Positions 6,453 to 15,200 are shown, numbered from the stretch's first letter. The stretch: DNA of 19,914 nt from DATGUA01 sp035301545 (GCA_035301545.1 DATGUA010000060.1:1-19914); one strand, 5' to 3'. Program-made: numbers and translations. Notes: generated by a model not told the origin, from the sequence alone.

Positions 6453-7413
6453 AATAAAGATAGGTATTGTAGGATATGGTAATCTTGGAAAAGGCTTAAT
6501 ATCTGCTATTAATAATACAGATGATATGGAATTAGTTAAGATATTTACTAGAAGAAATCCTAAAGATTTTAACATTAAGGAAATAGAAAGTCTAGATAAT
6601 ATTTTAGAATATAAGGATATTATCCATGTATTGGTTTTATCTCTTGGTTCTGCAATTGACATTCCAATATTTGCTCCAAAATTGGCTAAAGATTTTAATA
6701 CAGTAGATTGTTATGATAATCATAGTAATATGCTTAATTATTATAAAATTATGGATAAAATTGCTAGGGAAAATAATAATACTTCTATGATTGCTATGGG
6801 ATGGGATCCTGGGTTGTTTTCATTAAATAGGTTTATGGCTGAAAGTATATTACCTAAAGGTAAGTCCTTTACTTTTTGGGGTCCAGGACTTAGTCAAGGA
6901 CATTCAGATGCTTTACGACGGATTGAAGGTATAAAACTAGCTGTCCAATATACAATTCCAAAGAAAGAAATCCTAAATAATATAAGCAATCAACCTGATA
7001 ACCTAGAAACTTGTGATACTCATGACAGACAATGCTTTGTAGTTTTAGAAAAAAATTATAACAAAAATGATATTACAGAAGAGATAATACATATGAAAGA
7101 TTATTTTGAAGATTATAATACAGAGGTAAATTTTATTTCTGAAGAAGAATTTAAACAAAATCATCAATCTATGCCTCATGGAGGTCATATTATTAGGATT
7201 GGAGAAACTGGTAAAGACCATAAAGAAAATATCAAATTTTCTTTAAAATTAGCAAGTAATCCTGAATTTACAGCTAGTGTAGCTCTTGCAGGTGCTAGAG
7301 CTGTATATAAGATGAACCAATTGAGAAATTATGGATCTATCACTATATTAGATACACCAGCTCAATTTTATTCACCTTTTTCATTAGAAGAATTAATAGA
7401 TGAATATTTATAA
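6445..7413 (+). CDS. ddh: meso-diaminopimelate D-dehydrogenase
   Basis: The 322-residue protein matches Corynebacterium-type Ddh along its length. Motifs are GYGNLGKG at the N-terminal Rossmann fold, VLSLGSAIDIP, VDCYDNH, GWDPGLFSLNR, FWGPGLSQGHSDALRRIEG, HDRQCFVV, VNFISEEEF, MPHGGHI and NPEFTAS. Ddh aminates tetrahydrodipicolinate directly with ammonia and NADPH to meso-diaminopimelate, replacing the succinylase, acetylase or aminotransferase routes. It overlaps dapB, whose product it uses, so the pair forms a compact branch to cell-wall precursor. Its direct use of ammonia fits an organism living at high ammonium. Confidence 0.95.
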   Translation: MNKIKIGIVGYGNLGKGLISAINNTDDMELVKIFTRRNPKDFNIKEIESLDNILEYKDIIHVLVLSLGSAIDIPIFAPKLAKDFNTVDCYDNHSNMLNYYKIMDKIARENNNTSMIAMGWDPGLFSLNRFMAESILPKGKSFTFWGPGLSQGHSDALRRIEGIKLAVQYTIPKKEILNNISNQPDNLETCDTHDRQCFVVLEKNYNKNDITEEIIHMKDYFEDYNTEVNFISEEEFKQNHQSMPHGGHIIRIGETGKDHKENIKFSLKLASNPEFTASVALAGARAVYKMNQLRNYGSITILDTPAQFYSPFSLEELIDEYL

Positions 7414-7428
7414 TTAATACTAATTAAG

Positions 7429-7475
7429 GGCTGTTTCATAACTGATTAATCAGTTTATGATACAGCCTCTTTTAT
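7429..7475 (+). terminator. Intrinsic terminator after ddh
   Basis: GGCTGT..ATAACTGATT pairs with AATCAGTTTATGATACAGCC (7429-7467, a few mismatches), followed by TCTTTTAT on the plus strand. It may also slow transcripts from the convergent response regulator gene, but the minus-strand tail is poor in U. Confidence 0.8.
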
Positions 7476-7514
7476 AGTCCTCCTTATAATTTAATATAAA
7501 TTTATTATTTCTTA

Positions 7515-8204
7515 CTATATATTATTAAAATAATAGCCTACTCCCCATTTAGTCATTATATATTGATTATCTCTATAATCATCTTCTATTTTTTCCCTTA
7601 TTCTTCTAATATGAACATCTACTGTTCTTAAATCTCCATAATATTCATATCCCCATACCTGTTCTAATAATTCCTCTCTAGTAAATATTTTACCTGGATT
7701 GGAAGATAAAGTATAAAAAAGATCAAATTCCTTTCCAGTTAAATCTATATCTTTATCTTGTAAATTAATCTTTCTTTTTAAAGAGTTTATAGTAAAATCT
7801 TTATATTGAAGTATATGATTACTATTATCTTCCATACTATATTCAATTCTTCTAAATATAGCTTTGATCCTGGCTTTTAGTTCTAAAATGTTAAATGGTT
7901 TTACTAGATAATCATCTGCACCATATTCTAATGCAGATACTTTAGTTATATCATTATTATTTTCTGTTATGATTATTATAGGTGTATATGATACTTCTCT
8001 TATAGCCTTACATATATCTATACCTCTTGTATCTGGTAAATCTAATTCTAATAATATTAGATTATATGATTTTTTATTTATTCTATTTAATACTTCTTTT
8101 CCTTCTTGTAAGACATCTATTATATGACCATCTTGTTCTAAACTATATTTTAATCCATCTAGGAATATTTTGTTATTATCAACAATTAGTATCTTCTCTT
8201 CCAT
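7515..8204 (-). CDS. OmpR/PhoB-type response regulator with atypical receiver
   Basis: The protein has 229 residues from the ATG at 8204, chosen because AGAGGTGATTTG directly precedes it; an upstream in-frame ATG would run back into selB. The receiver domain is at about 1-120 and the winged-helix DNA-binding domain at about 130-229 (LTGKEFDLFYTL, REELLEQVWG, RTVDVHIRRIREKI, GVGYYF). The usual phospho-acceptor Asp is Glu53 (LILLELDLPD, codon 8046-8048), and the acidic pocket reads DN at 9-10 instead of DD or ED. The switch Thr (IIIITEN) and the Lys (YLVKPF) are kept. Glu at this site often mimics phosphorylation, so it may be constitutively active. No sensor kinase is next to it. It begins 22 bases after selB and is likely the last gene of the sel operon. 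Its targets cannot be inferred. Confidence 0.92.
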   Translation of the reverse strand: MEEKILIVDNNKIFLDGLKYSLEQDGHIIDVLQEGKEVLNRINKKSYNLILLELDLPDTRGIDICKAIREVSYTPIIIITENNNDITKVSALEYGADDYLVKPFNILELKARIKAIFRRIEYSMEDNSNHILQYKDFTINSLKRKINLQDKDIDLTGKEFDLFYTLSSNPGKIFTREELLEQVWGYEYYGDLRTVDVHIRRIREKIEDDYRDNQYIMTKWGVGYYFNNI

Positions 8205-8226
8205 CAAATCACCTCTATATCCTGCG

Positions 8227-10143
8227 TCAGTTTTTATATAATGTCCTAGTATCATCATCTCTTATAGTTATTTTTTGCTGATCAAAATATTCTAATAATC
8301 CTATAGCAGTTCTTCTATTAGTATCTAGTAGATCTCTATATTCAGCTACTGATATTGAACCATTATTTGTAATATAATCTTCTAATTCTTTTATAGCTTT
8401 TTTATAATCCTCTTCTCTCATAGCCATATCATCAGTTATTTTAATAAGTTCTCCTAAATTTATTAATACATTATATACTTCATCAAATTCTTCTCTTTTG
8501 TAATCTAGTCTCTCTGCTATTTCATAGTTTTTAGATGGTAGAAACTTATCTTCTTTTAATATATTAAATATATCATTTTTTATCTTAGTATTTTTTTCAT
8601 TAAATTCAATAGAAAAACCTTTAAGTTTTACATTTTCTAAGTCTTGTTCTATATATCCTTCCTTAGTTATTCTATCTATAAATAATTCTCCAATTCTTGT
8701 ATTAGCTTTTCTTAAGAATTTACTTCTAATCTGTTCTTTAGGTATTCCATTTCTTAATGGGAATTTTTCATGATGATCTTCTAATTCAGCTACTATATTA
8801 TCCTTTATATCTAAATAATGATCATTGTGGATATAATAGGTTTCATTAGTTAATGGAAAACTAATTATTTTTCCTTCTTTATTTAAACTTTTTATCTCTG
8901 CTTCTAATTCTTCTTCAGATATAGAAATATTAGATGATATATCTTTAATAGATAGAAATTCATCTCTTCTATCTTTAATTATCCTTTCTATAACATCTTT
9001 TTTACTACCTTTATCTTTTATTGCTAATTCTTCTAATATCCCTTCATCATATCTTTTCTTTTTACTTGGATTAGGATCTAATATTATTCCGCCACCTATA
9101 GTGTACATAGGTGAGTAAAATCTCAGTATGAATTTATCCTTCAGCTTTGCTACTACTTCTTTTTCTAATCTTAATTGAGCATAAGCTTCTTCTCCTGGAA
9201 ATAGTTCTTCTCTATCTAATAATACTAATCTACATAGAATTTCTTCTGTTCCTAAATAAAGTCTAACTCTAGTTCTATTTTCTATGCTTCTATCCATACT
9301 TTCTAGTAGTTTTACTTTTACATCTAGCATCATAGTTTCTTTCATAGAACCTATTGGTGCTATTACACTACCTCTATCTACATCTTCTTTCTTTATTCCT
9401 GCAATATTTATAGCTACTCTTTGTCCTGCATATGCTATTTCTGCATCTTCATCATGAACTTGTAAAGTTCTAATCCTACCTACTGTATCTCCAGGATATA
9501 TTTGGATTTCCTCTCCTATTTCTAAGGTTCCTGATAAAAGAGTCCCTGTTACTACAGTTCCAAATCCTGATATAATAAATGATCTATCTACAGGAAGTCT
9601 TGGTTCTTCTTTATTTGTTTTATCTTCTATATCTTTACTATATTTTTGTAAGAGATCTTTCACTTCATCTAATCCTTCATTATTAGTTGAAGATACTCTA
9701 ATAACTGGGCTATTTTCTAAAAATGTTCCTTTTACATTTTCATATATTTCTTCCTCTACTAGATCCATCCATTCATCTTCTACTAAATCAGCTTTAGTCA
9801 TTACTAAGAAACCTTTTTCTATACCTAATAAATCTAATATAGCTAAATGCTCTGAAGTTTGAGGCATTATACCTTCATCTGCTGCTACTACTAATATAAC
9901 TATATCTATACCTATAACTCCAGCTAACATATTTCTTACAAATTTTTCATGTCCTGGAACATCTATTATACCAGCCCTCTGACCGTCTGGTAAATCAAAA
10001 TAGGTAAATCCTAATTCTATAGATATACCTCTCTTTTCTTCTTCTTTTAATCTATCTGTATTTCGACCTGTTAGTGCTCTTATTAATGTAGTTTTTCCAT
10101 GGTCGATATGCCCTGCTGTTCCTATTATAATATGTTTGTCCAT
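8227..10143 (-). CDS. selB: Selenocysteine-specific elongation factor SelB
   Basis: This 638-residue GTPase brings Sec-tRNA-Sec to the ribosome at UGA codons marked by a SECIS hairpin. The N-terminal EF-Tu-like G domain has GTAGHIDHGKTT (8-19), DVPGHEKFVRNML and the base-recognition TKAD. Beta-barrel domains follow, and the C-terminal third (from about 390) contains repeated winged-helix segments for SECIS RNA binding. Length is typical. The ATG abuts the selA stop (TAG then ATG), with AAGGAGTG inside the end of selA, so translation is probably coupled. The gene ends in UGA, and reading through would add only three codons before UAG, so I treat UGA as a stop. Confidence 0.97.
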   Translation of the reverse strand: MDKHIIIGTAGHIDHGKTTLIRALTGRNTDRLKEEEKRGISIELGFTYFDLPDGQRAGIIDVPGHEKFVRNMLAGVIGIDIVILVVAADEGIMPQTSEHLAILDLLGIEKGFLVMTKADLVEDEWMDLVEEEIYENVKGTFLENSPVIRVSSTNNEGLDEVKDLLQKYSKDIEDKTNKEEPRLPVDRSFIISGFGTVVTGTLLSGTLEIGEEIQIYPGDTVGRIRTLQVHDEDAEIAYAGQRVAINIAGIKKEDVDRGSVIAPIGSMKETMMLDVKVKLLESMDRSIENRTRVRLYLGTEEILCRLVLLDREELFPGEEAYAQLRLEKEVVAKLKDKFILRFYSPMYTIGGGIILDPNPSKKKRYDEGILEELAIKDKGSKKDVIERIIKDRRDEFLSIKDISSNISISEEELEAEIKSLNKEGKIISFPLTNETYYIHNDHYLDIKDNIVAELEDHHEKFPLRNGIPKEQIRSKFLRKANTRIGELFIDRITKEGYIEQDLENVKLKGFSIEFNEKNTKIKNDIFNILKEDKFLPSKNYEIAERLDYKREEFDEVYNVLINLGELIKITDDMAMREEDYKKAIKELEDYITNNGSISVAEYRDLLDTNRRTAIGLLEYFDQQKITIRDDDTRTLYKN

Positions 10144-11568
10144 CTATCTACACTCCTTAAGATTCTCTAGAGATTTTTCTATAGCTTTAACTACAATTGG
10201 GAACTCTTCTTCTTTTATAGTTCTTACATCTAAATAAATCCTATCCCTATATAATCTTGTTATTATAGGAGTTGAATACCTTCTTAATTCTTTTTCGAAT
10301 TTTTGGGTACTTATATCTTTAGTTTCTATTACTATAGTTTTAGTAAGTAGTTCTTCTAATGGCATAGATCCTCCACCTACTTCTGAATAATCATCTTCTA
10401 TAGATAATTTAAGATTTGAATCTATATTTAATTCTTTAATTTGATTTAATAATTCCTTAGCTAATCTTTCTATTTCTTCCATAGGTAAAGATAACATCCT
10501 TAGGGTTGGTATTTCATTTAAAGCACTATCCTCATCTAAATAATATTTTAAAGTAGCCTCTAGAGCTGCTAGAGTAAATTTATCCACTCTAAAAGCTCTA
10601 GTAAATGGGTTAGACTTCATCTTGTCTACATATTCTTTTTTACCTACTATAATTCCAGCTTGTGGTCCTCCTAATAGCTTGTCTCCGCTAAAGCTTACTA
10701 CATCTATTCCTTTATTTATAGAATCTTGTACTGTAGGCTCATATTCTAATCCATATTTAGATAAATCTATTAATACTCCACTACCTAAATCTTCTATTAT
10801 TGGAATATTATATTTATCTTTTAATTCACTCATTTCATCTGCTTCTACTCCAGAAGTAAATCCTAATATTCTATAGTTAGATGTATGAACTTTTAAAAGG
10901 GCTCCTGTCTCTTCTGTAATTGCATTTTCATAATCCCATAAATGGGTTTTATTAGTAGTACCTACCTCTACTAATCTGGCCTTACTTTGTTCCATTACAT
11001 CTGGTATTCTAAATGATCCACCTATTTCGATTAATTCTCCTCTTGATACTATTACTTCTTTATCTTCTGCCATTGTACTTAGTATTAGAACTACTGCTGC
11101 AGCATTATTATTTACTATTAATGCATCTTCTGCCCCTGTGATTTCCTTTATTATATCTTCTACATGAGAATATCTAGAACCTCTACTACCTTCTTCTAGA
11201 TTATATTCTAGATTAGAATAATTAGATGCTATTTTATTTATATTTTCCATTACTTCCATATTCATTGGAGATCTACCTAAATTAGTGTGAATAATAGTAC
11301 CTGTAGCATTTACTACTCTTTTTAATTTAAACTTATCTTTTTCTAAAGATTTTTTTTCAATATTTTCAGGTAGATCTTTTATCATCTCATCAATATTGTC
11401 TTCACTGGCTTTTCCGCTCTTTATACTTTTTCTTAAATTATCTGTTTCATCTCTTATAGATCCTATTACTATCTTCCTTGGCATTTTGTCTAATAATTTT
11501 ATGATTTTTTCATTTTCTAATAATTCATCTACCTTTGGAATCAAGGCAAATAGATTTCTACTTGTCAT
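10144..11568 (-). CDS. selA: L-seryl-tRNA(Sec) selenium transferase SelA
   Basis: The 474-residue PLP enzyme converts Ser-tRNA-Sec to Sec-tRNA-Sec with selenophosphate. It shows the N-terminal helical tRNA-binding region (1-80), VVNATGTIIHTNLGRSP (85-101), a Gly-rich EEGSRGSRYSHVE segment, NNNAAAV at 153-159, EDLGSG near 260, and the PLP Lys at 297 in SFSGDKLLGGPQAG. Length matches the bacterial enzyme. The ATG at 11568 has GGAAGTGATT upstream and lies 18 bases after selD. Its substrate tRNA is encoded at 5328-5424, its selenium donor is made by SelD just upstream, and its product is used by SelB just downstream. Confidence 0.97.
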   Translation of the reverse strand: MTSRNLFALIPKVDELLENEKIIKLLDKMPRKIVIGSIRDETDNLRKSIKSGKASEDNIDEMIKDLPENIEKKSLEKDKFKLKRVVNATGTIIHTNLGRSPMNMEVMENINKIASNYSNLEYNLEEGSRGSRYSHVEDIIKEITGAEDALIVNNNAAAVVLILSTMAEDKEVIVSRGELIEIGGSFRIPDVMEQSKARLVEVGTTNKTHLWDYENAITEETGALLKVHTSNYRILGFTSGVEADEMSELKDKYNIPIIEDLGSGVLIDLSKYGLEYEPTVQDSINKGIDVVSFSGDKLLGGPQAGIIVGKKEYVDKMKSNPFTRAFRVDKFTLAALEATLKYYLDEDSALNEIPTLRMLSLPMEEIERLAKELLNQIKELNIDSNLKLSIEDDYSEVGGGSMPLEELLTKTIVIETKDISTQKFEKELRRYSTPIITRLYRDRIYLDVRTIKEEEFPIVVKAIEKSLENLKECR

Positions 11569-11586
11569 ATAATCACTTCCTAATTC

Positions 11587-12621
11587 TTATTCTACTAATA
11601 AATATTTATCCCCTTTAGGCTCTACTTCTCCAATTATAGCATATTTACTAGTAGAGTTTTCTAAAGCCTTCATTAAATCATCTGCTTTGTCTTTTTCAAT
11701 AGATATTAATAATCCTCCTGATGTTTGAGGATCATATAATACATCCTCTATAGCTGCTGGTATATCTTCATTAATTTTCACATCTTCTTCTATATATTTT
11801 TTATTATTATAAGCACCTGCTGGGATTAGACCCATTTCAGCATATTCTACTGCTTTATTTATCATAGGTACTTTTTTATGGTCTATTTTTATACTTACTT
11901 CACTACCTTCTGCCATTTCAAAAGCATGACCTAAAAGTCCAAATCCAGTTATGTCTGTTACACTATTTACTCCATCTACTTTTTCTATCGCTTCTTGACC
12001 AAATTTATTTAAAGTAGTCATTACTTCAATAGCTTCATCATAAGTTTCTTTATCTATTAATTCACCTTTAATAGCTGTATTCACTATCCCTAATCCTAAA
12101 GGCTTAGTAAGGATTAATATATCTCCAGCTTTTGCACTTTTATTAGTTAAAACTTTATCTGGTTCTACAAATCCTGTTACAGATAGTCCATATTTAGGCT
12201 CCTCATCTGATACACTATGTCCTCCTACTAGGGTAGCTCCTGCTTCTTTTACTTTATCTTGACCACCTTTTAATATTTCTCCTAATACTTCTGGATCTAA
12301 ACAATCTGGGAAACATACTATATTCATAGCTATTACTGGTCTACCACCCATAGCATATATATCAGATAAAGAGTTTGCTGCTGCTATTTGACCAAATGTA
12401 TATGGATCATCTACTACTGGTGTAAAGAAGTCTAAAGTTTGTATTATAGCTAATTCTTCATTAATTTTATAAACTGCAGCATCATCTGATGTTTCTAGTC
12501 CAACTATTAAGTTTTCATCTGTTGCTTTTGGTATGTGACGCAAAACTTGCGCCAATGTATCAGGTTCGATTTTTGCAGCTCAACCTGAACTTTTTGTTAA
12601 ATCTGTTAATTTTATACTCAT
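11587..12621 (-). CDS. selD: Selenophosphate synthetase SelD, a selenoprotein (UGA-encoded Sec14)
   Basis: SelD makes selenophosphate from selenide and ATP. The uninterrupted frame begins only at a TTG (12555), but the true start is the ATG at 12621, with TAGGAGG 8 bases upstream. It adds MSIKLTDLTKSSGUAAKIEP, where U is an in-frame UGA at 12580-12582. The GUAAK motif is exactly the catalytic Cys/Sec site of SelD (GCxxK in Cys forms). Full length is 344 residues, as usual. Other motifs are SDDAAVYKI, DFFTPVVDDPYTFGQIAA, GGHSV and TDITGFGLLGH. A hairpin for SECIS follows the UGA. The gene lies 11 bases after comEA and before selA. Because SelD itself needs Sec, the cell must already make selenophosphate to produce more of it. 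Confidence 0.97.
12536..12554 (-). promoter_or_regulatory. Candidate bacterial SECIS hairpin of selD
   Basis: On the minus strand UGGCGCAA-GUU-UUGCGUCA forms an 8-pair stem (one G-U) with a GUU loop carrying the apical G expected for SelB binding. It begins 25 bases after the UGA codon at 12580-12582, so the loop lies about 33-36 bases downstream, within the usual bacterial SECIS range. The exact structure is by eye. Confidence 0.75.
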
Positions 12622-12632
12622 TTAAATTCCTC

Positions 12633-13307
12633 CTAATTTGTTATTATCATATCTTTTATATCTTCGAATTTCTTGTCCCCTATTCCAGATACATTCATAA
12701 TATCTTCTACTGTATTAAAAGAATTTTCTTCTCTATATTCTAATATTTTATCCGCAGTTATATCTCCTATACCTGGTAGACTAATTAATTCTTCTTTAGT
12801 ACAATTATTAATATTAATTTTATCATTAGACTCACCTGAATCACTATTTGTACTTTGAGTACTTTCTACTTCATTTGGTAAATCTTCTTCCCCAATTTTC
12901 GGTATATAGATCTTCTCTTCATCTACTAATTTTTTAGATAAATTTATTCGATCTAAATCTGCATCTTCTTTCAATCCTCCAGCAGATTCTACAGCATCTA
13001 TTACCCTATTATCTAATTTTAACTCTATTAATCCTGGATTTTTAACCTGTCCACTTATATGTACCATTATATCATTATTAATATTTATTTCATCTTTTGA
13101 ATTATTATTATTATCTATTTCAATATCTGTATCATTGTTATTATCTATAGATTGATCCTCTTCTATAGAGTTTATAATTTCTAAACCATCTTCTTCCTCT
13201 GACTTTAGTTTAGCTTTTACAAATATTTTAAATCCTAAGCCTATCATTATAATGAAAACAATTATTAGTATAACCACTTGTTCCTTTTTTGTAAAGTAAT
13301 CTTTCAT
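12633..13307 (-). CDS. comEA: ComEA-family membrane-anchored DNA-binding protein
   Basis: The 224-residue protein has a short N-terminal cytoplasmic stretch, one membrane segment (about 10-30), an acidic Asn/Asp-rich linker (about 36-78), a SLBB domain (about 80-140, VHISGQVKNPGLIEL to IYIPKIG), a low-complexity Ser/Thr linker, and a C-terminal helix-hairpin-helix pair (about 163-224, ININNCTKEELISLPGIG and IMNVSGIGDKK). This is the ComEA layout, where the HhH domain binds DNA outside the membrane during uptake. No comEB or comEC lies beside it, so a role in competence is inferred from family only. ATG at 13307 has AGGAGGAATAAA upstream. It is the first gene of the sel operon, 11 bases before selD. 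Confidence 0.9.
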   Translation of the reverse strand: MKDYFTKKEQVVILIIVFIIMIGLGFKIFVKAKLKSEEEDGLEIINSIEEDQSIDNNNDTDIEIDNNNNSKDEININNDIMVHISGQVKNPGLIELKLDNRVIDAVESAGGLKEDADLDRINLSKKLVDEEKIYIPKIGEEDLPNEVESTQSTNSDSGESNDKININNCTKEELISLPGIGDITADKILEYREENSFNTVEDIMNVSGIGDKKFEDIKDMIITN

Positions 13308-13325
13308 TTTATTCCTCCTATTTCC

Positions 13326-13345
13326 CTATCTTGAAGCAAAGATAG
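13326..13345 (-). promoter_or_regulatory. Small hairpin in the comEA leader
   Basis: On the minus strand CTATCTT-TGCTTC-AAGATAG gives a perfect 7-pair stem with a 6-base loop, about 20 bases before the comEA start and just downstream of a -10-like TATAAT (13348-13353). No U-tract follows, so it is not a terminator. Its role is unknown; it might stabilise the mRNA 5' end. Confidence 0.35.
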
Positions 13346-13405
13346 ACATTATATTAACATATTCTACATAAAAGTAATCTTTCCTTCTTTATTTATAAAT
13401 TCCTC

Positions 13406-13434
13406 TTAAAAAATATCTGTTTTTCTGGTATAAT
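13406..13434 (+). promoter_or_regulatory. Probable promoter of dacF
   Basis: TATAAT (13429-13434) is preceded by TGG, giving an extended -10, and by a weak TTAAAA (13406-13411) at 17 bases. Transcription would begin about 25 bases before the dacF start. Being extended -10 with a poor -35, the sigma factor is not certain. Confidence 0.55.
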
Positions 13435-13463
13435 AGGATTATTATATTAAGGTGGTGAACCAA

Positions 13464-14756
13464 TTGAGAAAAACACTTAGTTTATTATTTACTTTTACCT
13501 TGCTATTAAATGTACTTACTCCTCTTTCCCCTTTTGCCGCTGATAATGATTTAGATTTAGATGGTGAAGCAGCTATCCTAATGGATTATGATTCTGAAAC
13601 TATCCTTTATGAGAAGAATATACATAAACAGTTATATCCTGCAAGTACTACAAAGATATTAACAGGGATTTTAGCTATAGAAAACAGTGATATGGATGAA
13701 GTAGTTACTATAGATGAAGAAATTGTTAGTCTAACTGATGGGAGTCATATAGCTTTAGATTATGACGAGGAAGTAACTGTTGAAGATCTTTTACATGGAT
13801 TACTTATTGCTTCTGCTAATGATGCAGCTGTAGCTTTAGGTAAACATGTCGGTGGTTCTTTAGATGAATTTATTAAAATGATGAATGATAAAGCTGAAGA
13901 ATTAGAAACAGTAGATACAAACTTTGTTAATCCCAGTGGATTACATGATGATGATCATGTATCTTCTGCATATGATCTAGCTATTATAGGAAAATATGCT
14001 ATGGAAAACAAAATTTTTAGAGAAATAGTTAATAAACCTAGCTACGAAATAGATTCTACAAATAAACAGGATGAACCTAGGAAAATCCATTCTACTAATA
14101 AGTTTTTATATGGAAATAATAAGATAGAAATAGATGGTGAGGAAATACCTATAAGATATGACGGGGTATCAGGAATAAAGACAGGATATACACCTGAAGC
14201 TAAAAATTGTTTAGTTACATTTGCAGAACAAGATGGCAGAAAACTTATAGCAGTAGTATTAAAATCAAATAATAAAAAAGTATATGCTGACACTTATAAA
14301 TTATTAGATCATGGATTTAACGATTTTACTAGTCAACCTTTAGGACATGCAAATGAGTTTATTGATAATATAAATATTGATAATGGAGAATTAGACTTTG
14401 TACCAGCAATTTTAGATAAGGATGTAACTCATTTTCTAAGTGATGCAGATGTAGAGAGAATTGAGAAGAAAGTAAATCTAAATAAAGATTTAAGAGCCCC
14501 TATTAAACAAGGTGAATCTATTGGAAGTTTAGAATACTATTTAAATGAAGAAATAATTGCTCGTGGAAATATAATCGCAACTATGTCTGTTAAATCTATA
14601 GCTACTGCTACATTTCTTCAGACATTAAAGGATAAATGGTATCTTATTATACTTGCTTTATTAATATTTTTTAGAATAATTTATATAATAAGAAAATCTA
14701 ATCAAAGAAAACGAAAAGGAAAAAGTCTAATTAAATACTCACCAAATATAAGATAA
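13464..14756 (+). CDS. dacF: D-alanyl-D-alanine carboxypeptidase (DacF/PBP5-like, class C low-molecular-mass PBP)
   Basis: This enzyme trims the terminal D-Ala from peptidoglycan stem peptides outside the membrane. I chose the TTG at 13464 (430 residues) because AAGGTGGTGA sits 8 bases upstream; the GTG codons at 13452 and 13455 lie inside that site. The signal peptide is about 1-26, ending SPFAA. The SxxK motif is Ser61-Thr-Thr-Lys64 (PASTTKI), SxN is SAN near 120, and KTG is in GIKTGYT. A PBP5 C-terminal domain follows (about 290-375), then a membrane segment (WYLIILALLIFFRIIYII) and a basic tail. The C-terminal anchor is a real transmembrane segment rather than an amphipathic helix. DacF and DacB subfamilies are not clearly separated here. 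Confidence 0.9.
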   Translation: MRKTLSLLFTFTLLLNVLTPLSPFAADNDLDLDGEAAILMDYDSETILYEKNIHKQLYPASTTKILTGILAIENSDMDEVVTIDEEIVSLTDGSHIALDYDEEVTVEDLLHGLLIASANDAAVALGKHVGGSLDEFIKMMNDKAEELETVDTNFVNPSGLHDDDHVSSAYDLAIIGKYAMENKIFREIVNKPSYEIDSTNKQDEPRKIHSTNKFLYGNNKIEIDGEEIPIRYDGVSGIKTGYTPEAKNCLVTFAEQDGRKLIAVVLKSNNKKVYADTYKLLDHGFNDFTSQPLGHANEFIDNINIDNGELDFVPAILDKDVTHFLSDADVERIEKKVNLNKDLRAPIKQGESIGSLEYYLNEEIIARGNIIATMSVKSIATATFLQTLKDKWYLIILALLIFFRIIYIIRKSNQRKRKGKSLIKYSPNIR

Positions 14757-14757
14757 G

Positions 14758-14789
14758 AAAAAACCTGACTTTTAAAAGTCAGGTTTTTT
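14758..14789 (+). terminator. Bidirectional intrinsic terminator between dacF and ridA
   Basis: This is a perfect 32-base palindrome: AAAAAACCTGAC, a TTTTAAAA centre, then GTCAGGTTTTTT. It gives a U-tract on both strands and serves the convergent dacF (plus) and ridA operon (minus). Confidence 0.92.
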
Positions 14790-14791
14790 CT

Positions 14792-15172
14792 TTATATTAC
14801 TGCTATTGCTTCTATTTCTATTTGACCATCTAATGGAAGTTTTGCAACTTCTACTAGAGATCTAGCTGGTTTGTGATCACTAAAAAATTCAGCATATACT
14901 TCGTTAATTGAAGAAAACTGTTCCATATCTTTAACAAATACAGTTAATTTAACTATATTCTCTAGAGATGCACCAGCTTCTTCTAAGACAGCCAATACGT
15001 TTTCTATAGCTAATTTAGTCATCTCCTGAATATCTCCTTCGATCATTTTACCAGTTTCAGGATCAATATGTAATTGTCCTGAAGTATATACAGTATTTCC
15101 TACTTTCATTCCTTGTGAATATGGTCCTACAGCTGCAGGAGCCTTATCTGTGTTTATAAATTCTACTGACAT
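14792..15172 (-). CDS. ridA: RidA family reactive enamine/imine deaminase
   Basis: The 126-residue protein hydrolyses reactive 2-aminoacrylate and related enamines that leak from PLP enzymes. I chose ATG 15172 because AGGAGGTG is 6 bases upstream; a GTG three codons earlier overlaps that site. Motifs are APAAVGPYSQG near the N-terminus, YTSGQLHIDPETG, PARSLVEVAKLP with the conserved Arg, and the final GQIEIEAIAV with the conserved Glu. It is the last gene of the obgE-ridA series and is followed by a terminator. Protection from enamines suits a cell with active PLP amino-acid catabolism, though RidA is near-universal. Confidence 0.93.
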   Translation of the reverse strand: MSVEFINTDKAPAAVGPYSQGMKVGNTVYTSGQLHIDPETGKMIEGDIQEMTKLAIENVLAVLEEAGASLENIVKLTVFVKDMEQFSSINEVYAEFFSDHKPARSLVEVAKLPLDGQIEIEAIAVI

Positions 15173-15200
15173 TCTTTTCACCTCCTATTAAATATTATCA

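Noticed and set aside
7434..7467. The ddh terminator hairpin as a miniature mobile element.
   Set aside because: It is a single copy in the window with terminator geometry and no flanking direct repeats.
8224..8229. UGA at the end of selB as a possible second selenocysteine codon.
   Set aside because: Read-through adds only three codons before UAG, no Sec motif is present, and SelB families end here.
8205..8258. A longer response regulator starting at 8258, inside selB.
   Set aside because: The ATG at 8204 has an excellent AGAGGTGA site and gives the normal receiver start, while the extension has no matching family sequence.
13452..13463. GTG start for dacF at 13452.
   Set aside because: The GTG codons form part of the ribosome-binding site for the TTG at 13464, which gives a standard signal peptide.
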